Origin: Cyclobacterium qasimii M12-11B
GTDB lineage: Bacteria > Bacteroidota > Bacteroidia > Cytophagales > Cyclobacteriaceae
DNA length: 64,000 nt
Reading direction: 5' to 3'
NCBI RefSeq assembly: GCF_000427295.1
Contig: NZ_ATNM01000098.1
Span: 1-64,000 of the forward strand
A model generated the notes under the pieces. The model saw nothing but the letters and a program-made list of their open reading frames with translations, was not told where the DNA came from and did not search any database. The position numbers were made by a program, and so were the translations under genes. Positions 1 to 7,818 of this stretch are shown piece after piece (position 1 is the stretch's first letter; every line of letters begins with the position of its first letter).

Positions 1-2
1 TT

Positions 3-131
3 GCGGCATTCACACATGCCTTTTTGCTTGGTCAAGCTTTGGTACTGTCGCCCGTCACCTCTTTCTCCTTTGACCCACCTCCGATACATTCACAGGACTA
101 TACTGTCTTGTATCAAACTTTCCTTATTTAA
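3..131 (+). CDS. C-terminal fragment of a HYC_CC_PP-family-like small protein (5' end outside window)
   Basis: An open frame runs from the first bases to a TAA and encodes about 42 residues. It contains a PPP stretch (FDPPPIHS) and ends in VLYQTFLI. From memory, the small HYC_CC_PP proteins that precede CusA genes in Bacteroidota end in a PPP patch followed by a PVLYQSFLI-like tail, so this is probably the end of such a protein. Those proteins carry His/Cys pairs and are thought to bind metal, but their function is not established. It points the same way as the copper genes downstream. The other two plus frames are less convincing: one stops early and the other has no family-like ending. The HYC and CC parts lie outside the window and cannot be checked. 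Confidence 0.5.
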   Translation, partial: AAFTHAFLLGQALVLSPVTSFSFDPPPIHSQDYTVLYQTFLI

Positions 132-147
132 TCCTTCTAGATAACCC

Positions 148-169
148 GGTCAGCTACTGACCTGTTTTT
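148..169 (+). terminator. Intrinsic terminator-like hairpin upstream of the CusA gene
   Basis: GGTCAG (148-153), a 3-nt loop and CTGACC (157-162) form a 6-bp stem followed by TGTTTTT. It lies 17 bases after the stop of the partial small gene and about 60 bases before the CusA start. It may end the upstream transcript or attenuate read-through into the pump genes. Confidence 0.5.
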
Positions 170-227
170 CTGCTGTTTTTAAAAATGGCAGTCTATTATC
201 TAGTATTTCATTCTATAGGATTAAATC

Positions 228-3200
228 ATGCTTAATTCAATTATCAAGTTTTTCCTTGAAAACAGACTTGTTACTGTTCTCCTTATTCTGGTAATAGTTA
301 TGTGGGGAATTGTCACTGCACCATTTGGCTGGCAGGTTGGCTCTTTACCGTCTGATCCTGTTCCAGTGGATGCCATTCCTGACATTGGCGAAAACCAACA
401 AATTGTATTTACACAATGGCCGGGAAGATCACCACAGGATATTGAAGATCAAATCTCCTATCCTTTGACCACCTATTTATTGGGTATTCCTGGTGTGAAA
501 TCAATTAGGAGTTCATCCATTTTCGGGTTTTCCAGCATTTATATTATTTTCAATGAAGACACGGAGTTTTATTGGTCGCGCTCTCGAATTCTGGAAAAGC
601 TCAATTCACTTCCTACCGATCTGCTTCCAAGTGAAGTCCAACCTGGTTTAGGGCCTGATGCTACGGCGCTTGGTCAGGTATATTGGTATACCATTGAAGG
701 GCGGGATCAGGAGGGGAACGCCACAGGCGGTTGGGACCTACATGAAATCAGAACAGTCCAGGATTTCTATGTCAAATACGGATTGAATGCTGTGGAAGGC
801 GTTTCAGAAGTTGCTTCTATAGGTGGATTTGTTCAGGAGTATCAGGTAGATGTAAATCCAGATGCATTAAAAGCTTACAATATCCCCTTGACCAAGGTGA
901 TGCTGGCAGTAAAGCAATCCAACAGAGATGTAGGTGCTAAAACAATTGAAATTAATCAAGCCGAATACTTGGTTCGAGGACTTGGCTATATAAAATCCAT
1001 AGCCGACATCGAACTTGCCGTAGTAGCCGTGCAGGACAATGTCCCAATCCGCATCAAAGACATCGCAGTGGTTCAATTGGGGCCAGCGACTAGAAGAGGA
1101 CTTTTGGATAAAGGAGGAGCAGAAGTAGTAGGGGGAGTGGTCGTAGCCAGGTATGGTTCCAACCCACTGCAAGTCATCAATCAGGTAAAAGATAAAATTA
1201 ACGAAATAGCTTCAGGGTTACCTCGAAAAACACTGGCAGATGGAAGGGTCAGTCAACTGACCATTGTCCCTTTTTATGACAGGTCTACGTTGATTCAAGA
1301 AACTTTGGGCACCCTTGAAGAAGCACTTTCTTTGGAGATTTTAATTACCATTCTTGTAGTCATAGTAATGGTGTACAACCTAAGGGCATCGGTTTTGATT
1401 GCCAGTTTATTGCCAATTTCCATCCTGATGGTTTTTATTGCCATGCGCTATTTTGGTGTTGATGCCAACATCGTAGCCCTTTCGGGTATAGCCATAGCCA
1501 TAGGTACAATGGTGGATTTAGGAATTATACTGTCTGAAAACATTATCAAACATGTAGATGAAGCCCCACCGGGTCAGAAATTAATTACGACTATCTACAA
1601 TGGGTCCACAGAAGTAGCTGGAGCCATTCTTACCGCTGTTTCAACAACAATAGTAAGCTTTATCCCGGTATTTACCATGCAGGCTGCTGAAGGAAAGCTT
1701 TTTGGGCCTTTGGCTTACACCAAGACTTTCGCCTTGATCGCTGCATTAATCGTTTCATTACTGATCCTTCCCAGCATTGCGCATACATTTTTTGGCTTTA
1801 AAATAAGTAAACCGAACTACAGAAGGGTTGGAAATATTCTGCTTGTTTTGGCAGGTATAGTTGCTCTTTTTATGGGATTTATTTGGTCTGGAAGCCTACT
1901 CATTTTACTTGCAGGAATTGCACTTCTGAGAGAATATGTTGCGTACAGGAACATCATCATTTCTGATAGGATTAAACCTATCTATACTAACCTGGAAATT
2001 ATCGTAGTTATCGCTGGTGTGCTATGGCTTCTGGCGGGTTATTGGCTGCCTTTGGGTCCTACTAAATCACTTTTACTCAACTTTGTTTTTGTAGCCTTAT
2101 TGGTCAGTCTTATTTTGGGTGCTTTTATTCTTTTAGAATACAACTACAAGAAAGTATTGACCTGGTGCCTTGACCACAAAGCAGCATTCTTAACTGTTCC
2201 AGCTTTAATTATACTGTTTGGAACAATGGTTTGGATAGGCTTCAATAGCACCTTTAGCCCTATTCGAAAAGCTAGCAATGGGCTGGGCTGGAATATTCAG
2301 GATTCCAATATTTGGTCAGGATTAGCGCATACTTTTCCTGGAATGCAGAAGGAATTTATGCCTTCCTTAAACGAAGGGAGCTTCTTGCTGATGCCAACTG
2401 CCATGCCACATTCTGGAATCGCATTTAACCGTAAAGTCCTGGGGCAACTAGACATGCGCATTAGCAGTATTCCAGAAGTTGATCTAAGTGTAGGAAAGCT
2501 TGGGCGCGTTGAATCGGCACTAGACCCTGCTCCAATCTCTATGTATGAGAATGTGATCAATTACAAACCGGAATATTTATTAAATAAAAAAGGGCATCGA
2601 CAGCGATTCAAGGTTGACAGTGACAACAGGTTTATTTTATCCTCCGGCGATAGCCTATCCAATACAGATGCGCTTGCAGAGGGGGTTTCAGCTTCTCAGC
2701 TTATTGTAGATGAGAATGGAATGTATTTTAGAAATTGGCGGGAGCATATCAATTCTCCGGATGACATCTGGAATGAAATAGTAGCCGTAACTAAAATCCC
2801 TGGGGTTACTTCTGCTCCAAAGTTGCAGCCCATAGAAACCCGGTTAGTAATGTTGCAGACGGGTATGCGGGCTCCCATGGGGATGAAAGTGTATGGTCCC
2901 GATTTGCAAACCATTGAGGATTTTGGTATTCAGGTAGAAAACATACTAAAGCAGGTGCCGTCAGTGAAAACTGAAGCGGTATTTGCTGATAGAATCGTAG
3001 GCAAGCCTTACCTGCACCTTAATATCAACCGAGAGCAAATAGCAAGGTTTGGGCTGAGTATTGAGGATGTTCAGACCATCATTGAAACGGCAATTGGTGG
3101 GATGAAAATCACTACTACCGTAGAAGGAAGAGAACGCTTCCCTGTTCGTGTTCGCTACCCTAGAGAACTTCGTGATGACCCTGAATCATTGGGGGAAATA

Positions 3201-4052
3201 TTGATTCCTACACCTACAGGTGCCCAAATCCTGCTTAGCCAAATCGTCGATTTTGAATATTTAAGAGGGCCTCAGGCGATCAAAAGTGAAGAGACATTCC
3301 TGGTAGGGTATGTACTTTTTGATAAAAGGGAGGGTTTCTCAGAAGTTACTGTCGTAGAGGATGCTCGTAATTTGATTCAAAGTAAAATCGAATCTGGTGA
3401 ACTGGAAGTGCCCGCTGGGGTTTCATTCAAATTTTCAGGAAGTTATGAAAATCAAGTGCGGGCAGAAAAAAGACTGGCTGTGATCGTCCCACTAGTACTA
3501 TTGATCATTTTCCTCATTCTCTATTTTCAATTCAGGTCCATAACTACTTCGCTAATGGTCTTTACAGGAATTGCTATGGCATTTAGCGGAGGTTTTATCG
3601 CCTTATGGTTTTATGGTCAGGTTTGGTTTGGTGACTTTAGCCTTTTTGGGACAAATTTCAGGGACCTTTTCCAAATACATACGATTAATTTAAGTGTTGC
3701 TGTCTGGGTGGGTTTCATCGCCTTATTTGGCATAGCAACGGATGATGGTGTGCTTATGGCGACTTATCTAGATCAGAGTTTTGCAAAAAATAAAACAGAT
3801 AATCTCAAAGGGATAAGGAACGCAATTGTGGAAGCTGGACAGCGCCGAATCAAGCCTGCGATCATGACCTCAGCAACCACGATCATCGCTTTGCTGCCGA
3901 TTCTGACTTCTTCAGGAAGAGGATCAGACATTATGATTCCCATGGCTATCCCCGCCTTTGGGGGCATGATTGTAGCAGCCATTACCTATTTTATTGTACC
4001 CGTGTTGTATTCAATTCGAGAAGAAAGAAAACTTAAAAAAGCTATAAAATGA
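228..4052 (+). CDS. cusA: CusA/CzcA-family heavy-metal efflux RND permease, long form
   Basis: Inner-membrane proton-driven pump that moves metal, probably Cu(I)/Ag(I), from the periplasm into a CusCBA-type channel. It is 1274 residues, against about 1050 for E. coli CusA. The HME-RND pattern is clear: TM1 near residues 13-35, DAIPDIGENQ and FTQWPGRSPQDIE early in the porter domain, and TM4 with GTMVDLGIILSEN (about 428-440) carrying the charged Asp/Glu of the proton relay. VMLQTGMRAPMGM matches the CusA segment holding one of the metal-relay methionines. Between TM6 and TM7 (about 525-650) there is an insertion with roughly four hydrophobic segments, and the second porter half has a further insertion (about 770-860). 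The stop overlaps the next start (ATGA). Copper specificity is inferred from the neighbours; Co/Zn/Cd transport cannot be excluded. Confidence 0.93.
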   Translation: MLNSIIKFFLENRLVTVLLILVIVMWGIVTAPFGWQVGSLPSDPVPVDAIPDIGENQQIVFTQWPGRSPQDIEDQISYPLTTYLLGIPGVKSIRSSSIFGFSSIYIIFNEDTEFYWSRSRILEKLNSLPTDLLPSEVQPGLGPDATALGQVYWYTIEGRDQEGNATGGWDLHEIRTVQDFYVKYGLNAVEGVSEVASIGGFVQEYQVDVNPDALKAYNIPLTKVMLAVKQSNRDVGAKTIEINQAEYLVRGLGYIKSIADIELAVVAVQDNVPIRIKDIAVVQLGPATRRGLLDKGGAEVVGGVVVARYGSNPLQVINQVKDKINEIASGLPRKTLADGRVSQLTIVPFYDRSTLIQETLGTLEEALSLEILITILVVIVMVYNLRASVLIASLLPISILMVFIAMRYFGVDANIVALSGIAIAIGTMVDLGIILSENIIKHVDEAPPGQKLITTIYNGSTEVAGAILTAVSTTIVSFIPVFTMQAAEGKLFGPLAYTKTFALIAALIVSLLILPSIAHTFFGFKISKPNYRRVGNILLVLAGIVALFMGFIWSGSLLILLAGIALLREYVAYRNIIISDRIKPIYTNLEIIVVIAGVLWLLAGYWLPLGPTKSLLLNFVFVALLVSLILGAFILLEYNYKKVLTWCLDHKAAFLTVPALIILFGTMVWIGFNSTFSPIRKASNGLGWNIQDSNIWSGLAHTFPGMQKEFMPSLNEGSFLLMPTAMPHSGIAFNRKVLGQLDMRISSIPEVDLSVGKLGRVESALDPAPISMYENVINYKPEYLLNKKGHRQRFKVDSDNRFILSSGDSLSNTDALAEGVSASQLIVDENGMYFRNWREHINSPDDIWNEIVAVTKIPGVTSAPKLQPIETRLVMLQTGMRAPMGMKVYGPDLQTIEDFGIQVENILKQVPSVKTEAVFADRIVGKPYLHLNINREQIARFGLSIEDVQTIIETAIGGMKITTTVEGRERFPVRVRYPRELRDDPESLGEILIPTPTGAQILLSQIVDFEYLRGPQAIKSEETFLVGYVLFDKREGFSEVTVVEDARNLIQSKIESGELEVPAGVSFKFSGSYENQVRAEKRLAVIVPLVLLIIFLILYFQFRSITTSLMVFTGIAMAFSGGFIALWFYGQVWFGDFSLFGTNFRDLFQIHTINLSVAVWVGFIALFGIATDDGVLMATYLDQSFAKNKTDNLKGIRNAIVEAGQRRIKPAIMTSATTIIALLPILTSSGRGSDIMIPMAIPAFGGMIVAAITYFIVPVLYSIREERKLKKAIK

Positions 4053-5278
4053 AAGCCTTAGCATTATCTATAACGCTCGTGTTGGTTCTGGGTTATTCTG
4101 GAATAGGACAAACTTTAGAGGACTATTATGTGATAGCTGCTCAAAACAATCCAGGGCTCAAAGCAAAATACAAAGCATTTGAGGCGGCGATGCAAAAAAT
4201 CCCGCAAGTCAATTCACTTGCTGATCCTAAACTGTCTTTTGGCTATTTTATTTCGCCAGTAGAAACAAGGAATGGACCGCAACTGATGCGGTTTTCATTG
4301 ACCCAGATGTTTCCCTGGTTCGGGACCTTGCGCCTCCAGGGAGATGTGGCTACAGTTCTGGCAGAAGTAAAATACCAGGAATTCCTGGATGCCCGGAATA
4401 AGCTTTACAGTCAGGTTTCAGCGGTGTATTATCCACTTTTGGAGACAAACGAGCTGATTGAAATTGAGAAAGAAAATCTTAAAATTCTTACGACTTACAA
4501 ATCCATTGTTACTTCGAAATTTGAAAATGGTAGTGGATCACTGGCTGATGCACTTCGGGTAGATATCATGAGCACCAGCGCCAAGACCAATCTTGAGGTG
4601 CTAAATAAAACGATTCAATCGGCCAATGCCTGGCTAAATGCTTTGCTTGGAAGGGATAATGATTCACCAATTGAACTGGAAGAAAAGCTGATCATTCCGA
4701 ATACCCCAACTGAAGTATTAATTGATTCCCTGCAGAACAATCCTTTATTGGAAAGTTTGGAGCTAAAAATTCAGGCAAGCGACCTCAATCAAAAATTGGC
4801 CACCAAACAAGGCTTGCCAAAACTTGGGGCAGGAGTGGAGTATGTGATTTTGGAGACTGGCAAAGACCTGGTGACAGCAAACAATGGCAAAAATGTTTTT
4901 ATGCCCACTGTTACGATGAGTATTCCCGTTTTTAGAGGTAAATACCGGGCATCAAAAAAAGAAGCTGAGCTTCTCTCAGAATCCTATCAAGCGGAAAAGA
5001 AAGATGTTTCCAATCAGCTTTATGGCTCCTTTTATAGGTTTAAGATAGCAATGGAAATCCAGCTTGATCTTATTTCTTCCTACGACCAGCAGGTTCAAAT
5101 CAGCGAACAGACACTTGAATTGTTGTATCGTTCCTATGCCAATTCTGGGAAAGATTTTGAAGAAGTATTACGCCTTCAGCAGCAATTGCTGGAGTACCGA
5201 AAAATGAAGATAAAAGCCTCCGTAGCCTACTACGCTGCTGAGGCGGAACTTAATTATTTAACCGCTAAAACTTACTAA
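4049..5278 (+). CDS. TolC-like outer-membrane efflux channel (CusC/OEP family)
   Basis: Outer-membrane exit duct of the RND pump. It is 409 residues with a hydrophobic signal sequence (about 1-20, ending GIGQ) and no clear lipobox. The helical repeats typical of the OEP family are visible: an NNPGLKAKYKAF-type segment near the N-terminus, PKLSFGYF at the first strand region, and a second repeat around LESLELKIQASDLNQK, followed by PTVTMSIPVFRGKYRA, the usual start of the second hairpin. It overlaps the pump gene by 4 bp, so the two are almost certainly translated together, and it is followed after one base by the DUF305 gene. It is slightly shorter than E. coli CusC (about 457), which is normal for Bacteroidota. 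Confidence 0.9.
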   Translation: MKALALSITLVLVLGYSGIGQTLEDYYVIAAQNNPGLKAKYKAFEAAMQKIPQVNSLADPKLSFGYFISPVETRNGPQLMRFSLTQMFPWFGTLRLQGDVATVLAEVKYQEFLDARNKLYSQVSAVYYPLLETNELIEIEKENLKILTTYKSIVTSKFENGSGSLADALRVDIMSTSAKTNLEVLNKTIQSANAWLNALLGRDNDSPIELEEKLIIPNTPTEVLIDSLQNNPLLESLELKIQASDLNQKLATKQGLPKLGAGVEYVILETGKDLVTANNGKNVFMPTVTMSIPVFRGKYRASKKEAELLSESYQAEKKDVSNQLYGSFYRFKIAMEIQLDLISSYDQQVQISEQTLELLYRSYANSGKDFEEVLRLQQQLLEYRKMKIKASVAYYAAEAELNYLTAKTY

Positions 5279-5279
5279 C

Positions 5280-5738
5280 ATGAAAAGCAAGAATTATCTA
5301 AAGTTCTCCGCAATGATGGCTGTCTCATTTGTCATCATGTATGCCGTAATGTTTTTAAATGCAGATCTTTTTGACCATGTAATGTTAAGTACTACCAGGA
5401 CCTACATGACAATATTGATGGTAGCGCCAATGGCAGTGTCCATGCTCCTTTTTATGTGGGGGATGTATGAAAATAAGAAAGTCAATTTTATGATTCTTGG
5501 TACCGCTGTCATTTTATTTATAGCTACGCTAACCATGCTCCGAAACCAAACTTTGATCGCTGATGTACAGTGGATGAAAGCGATGATCCCTCATCACTCC
5601 TCCGCTATCATGGTCAGCCAAAAAGCGCATCTGAAAGATCCGGAAGCCCAGCAGTTAGCAAAGGATATCATTGAAGCGCAAAAGAAGGAAATTGCTCAGA
5701 TGAAGGCAATGATTAAGCGACTTGAGGAATCAGAGTAA
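5280..5738 (+). CDS. DUF305-domain membrane protein
   Basis: 152 residues with three hydrophobic segments (about 8-30, 41-62 and 68-86), then a soluble DUF305 segment with the signature MKAMIPHHSSAIMVSQ and a Met/Lys-rich helix ending QMKAMIKRLEE. DUF305 is a ferritin-like fold often found in copper-resistance regions; the paired His and Met residues suggest metal binding, but the biochemical role is not settled. It starts one base after the channel gene and is followed 28 bases later by the copper ATPase, so it belongs to the same operon. The DUF305 part probably faces the periplasm (inference). Confidence 0.85.
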   Translation: MKSKNYLKFSAMMAVSFVIMYAVMFLNADLFDHVMLSTTRTYMTILMVAPMAVSMLLFMWGMYENKKVNFMILGTAVILFIATLTMLRNQTLIADVQWMKAMIPHHSSAIMVSQKAHLKDPEAQQLAKDIIEAQKKEIAQMKAMIKRLEESE

Positions 5739-5766
5739 AAACCACTTCTAACTAAACTTTTCAATC

Positions 5767-7806
5767 ATGGAACATACACATCAGCATGACAATCACAAGG
5801 CCCACGACATGTCCAAAATGGCAAACGAGGACAAGCATGGAAATCATGACCACAGCATGCATCATATGCACATGATAATGGATTTCAAAAAAAGATTTTG
5901 GGTCTCCCTACTAATTACCTTGCCCATAATAGTGATGGCTCCAATGATTCAGGAACTGCTAGGGTATGAATTCACCTTTCCGGGGGATCGCTATGTGCAG
6001 TTTGGACTTTCTACCCTGGTTTTCTTTTATGGTGGGTGGCCATTTTTGACTGGATTAGTAGATGAGTTGAAGAAAAAATCGCCTGGAATGATGACACTCA
6101 TTGCCCTGGCAATTTCAGTCGCTTATTTCTATAGCTCAGCTGTGGTCTTTGGCCTTTCTGGGAAAATATTTTTCTGGGAACTTGTCAGTTTGATTGATAT
6201 CATGCTTTTGGGGCATTGGATAGAAATGAAATCAGTGATGGGGGCCAGCAATGCCTTGCAAGAATTGGCCAAAATGATGCCTTCTGAAGCCAGGAGAATA
6301 AAAGCAAATGGTGAAACTGAAGAGGTGCCTGTGGCTGATCTTCAGGAAGGAGATACAATTCAGGTTAGACCAGGAGAGAAAATTCCGGCAGATGGGATAA
6401 TTCTGGAAGGAAGCAGTCATGTAAATGAATCCATGCTTACCGGAGAATCAAAACCTGTAGAAAAACAAAAAGAGGATGAAGTTATCGGTGGTTCTATTAA
6501 CGATAATGGAGTACTTAAAATCAAAGTGCGCCATACAGGTAAAGATTCTTATTTATCCAAAGTAATTGGATTGGTGACTGAGGCACAACAAACGAAATCA
6601 AAATCTCAAAACCTAGCTAATCGTGCGGCCGGCTGGCTTTTTTACATTGCTCTAGGTGCTGGGATTGTTACTTTAATCGTATGGTTAAGCCTGGGTAAAG
6701 AATTCGACTATGCTTTGGAACGCATGGTAACCGTTATGATTATATCATGTCCCCATGCATTGGGATTGGCTGTTCCATTGGTGGTGGCCATCTCCACATC
6801 GGTTTCAGCCAAGCATGGGCTGTTGATTCGAAATCGAACAGCATTCGAGAATTCCAGAAAATTAACCACAATCATCTTTGATAAAACAGGTACGCTGACC
6901 AAAGGCGCATTTGGAGTGACCAGGTATGAGTCTGTAACTGATTCGCTGGAAGCAAATGAATTGCTACGTTTGGCTGCTTCACTAGAAAGTGTTTCTGAAC
7001 ACCCTATTGCTGCAGGGATTGTCAGAAAAGCAAAGGAATTGGAGCTAAAACTTAGCGAACCTCAAGGGTTTGAAAATATCACTGGAAGAGGAATCAAAGC
7101 AAATCTGGAAGGGAAGGAATTTTCCATTGTCAGTCCTGGAAGTTTGAAAAAAGAAGGTATAGACCAGCCAGAGGGCGCTTTTAGGACAGAAGATGAAACG
7201 GTCGTTTTCGTGCTTTCGGAAGGGAAGTTGATCGGGTATATAGCCCTTGCAGATGAAATTAGAGAAGAGTCAAAAGAAGCTATTCAAACATTGAAAAAGC
7301 AGGGACTTAAAGTGCTGATGGCTACAGGAGACAACGAAAAAGTAGCAAAAGCAGTAAGTGAAACACTGGAATTAGATGGTTATTTCGCAGAAGTATTACC
7401 GGAAGACAAGCAGAAGATCATTAAAGATCTTCAGGGGAAAGGAGAATTTGTAGCGATGACTGGAGATGGTGTCAACGATGCTCCAGCGCTTGCCCAAGCG
7501 GATGTAGGCATTGCAGTAGGTTCTGGTACCGATGTGGCGGCAGAAACAGCCGATATAATTTTGGTAAACAGCAATCCAAAAGACATAGCAAGTCTTATTC
7601 TTTTTGGAACAGCTACTTATAGAAAGATGATGCAAAACATCTGGTGGGCAGCGGGCTATAATATTCTGGCTGTTCCACTTGCAGCTGGTGTACTTGCAGG
7701 AGTTGGTATTATTCTTAGTCCGGCCATTGGAGCAGCTTTGATGAGTTTAAGTACTGTAATCGTAGCCCTTAATGCGCAGCTGTTAAGAAAACAAATCAAA
7801 ATTTAA
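5767..7806 (+). CDS. copB: Copper-translocating P1B-type ATPase, CPH (CopB) subtype
   Basis: ATP-driven export of copper across the inner membrane. It is 679 residues. A His/Met-rich N-terminus (about 1-38, many HxH and MHHMH-like pairs) replaces the usual CxxC heavy-metal domain. Catalytic motifs in order: TGES (about 223-226), the transmembrane metal site CPH (328-330) rather than CPC, the phosphorylation loop DKTGT (372-376), an HP motif (SEHPIAAG), and GDGVND (about 566-571). CPH ATPases with His-rich N-termini form the P1B-3/CopB group linked to Cu(I)/Cu(II) or Ag(I) export. It sits inside the copper operon and ends 12 bases before the oxidase ATG. The symbol copB here means the ATPase, not the outer-membrane CopB. 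Confidence 0.92.
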   Translation: MEHTHQHDNHKAHDMSKMANEDKHGNHDHSMHHMHMIMDFKKRFWVSLLITLPIIVMAPMIQELLGYEFTFPGDRYVQFGLSTLVFFYGGWPFLTGLVDELKKKSPGMMTLIALAISVAYFYSSAVVFGLSGKIFFWELVSLIDIMLLGHWIEMKSVMGASNALQELAKMMPSEARRIKANGETEEVPVADLQEGDTIQVRPGEKIPADGIILEGSSHVNESMLTGESKPVEKQKEDEVIGGSINDNGVLKIKVRHTGKDSYLSKVIGLVTEAQQTKSKSQNLANRAAGWLFYIALGAGIVTLIVWLSLGKEFDYALERMVTVMIISCPHALGLAVPLVVAISTSVSAKHGLLIRNRTAFENSRKLTTIIFDKTGTLTKGAFGVTRYESVTDSLEANELLRLAASLESVSEHPIAAGIVRKAKELELKLSEPQGFENITGRGIKANLEGKEFSIVSPGSLKKEGIDQPEGAFRTEDETVVFVLSEGKLIGYIALADEIREESKEAIQTLKKQGLKVLMATGDNEKVAKAVSETLELDGYFAEVLPEDKQKIIKDLQGKGEFVAMTGDGVNDAPALAQADVGIAVGSGTDVAAETADIILVNSNPKDIASLILFGTATYRKMMQNIWWAAGYNILAVPLAAGVLAGVGIILSPAIGAALMSLSTVIVALNAQLLRKQIKI

Positions 7807-7818
7807 CCATTGAATACC

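Noticed and set aside
7810-7818. TTG start for the multicopper oxidase, adding three residues
   Set aside because: The ATG at 7819 directly begins the signal peptide and is the simpler start.
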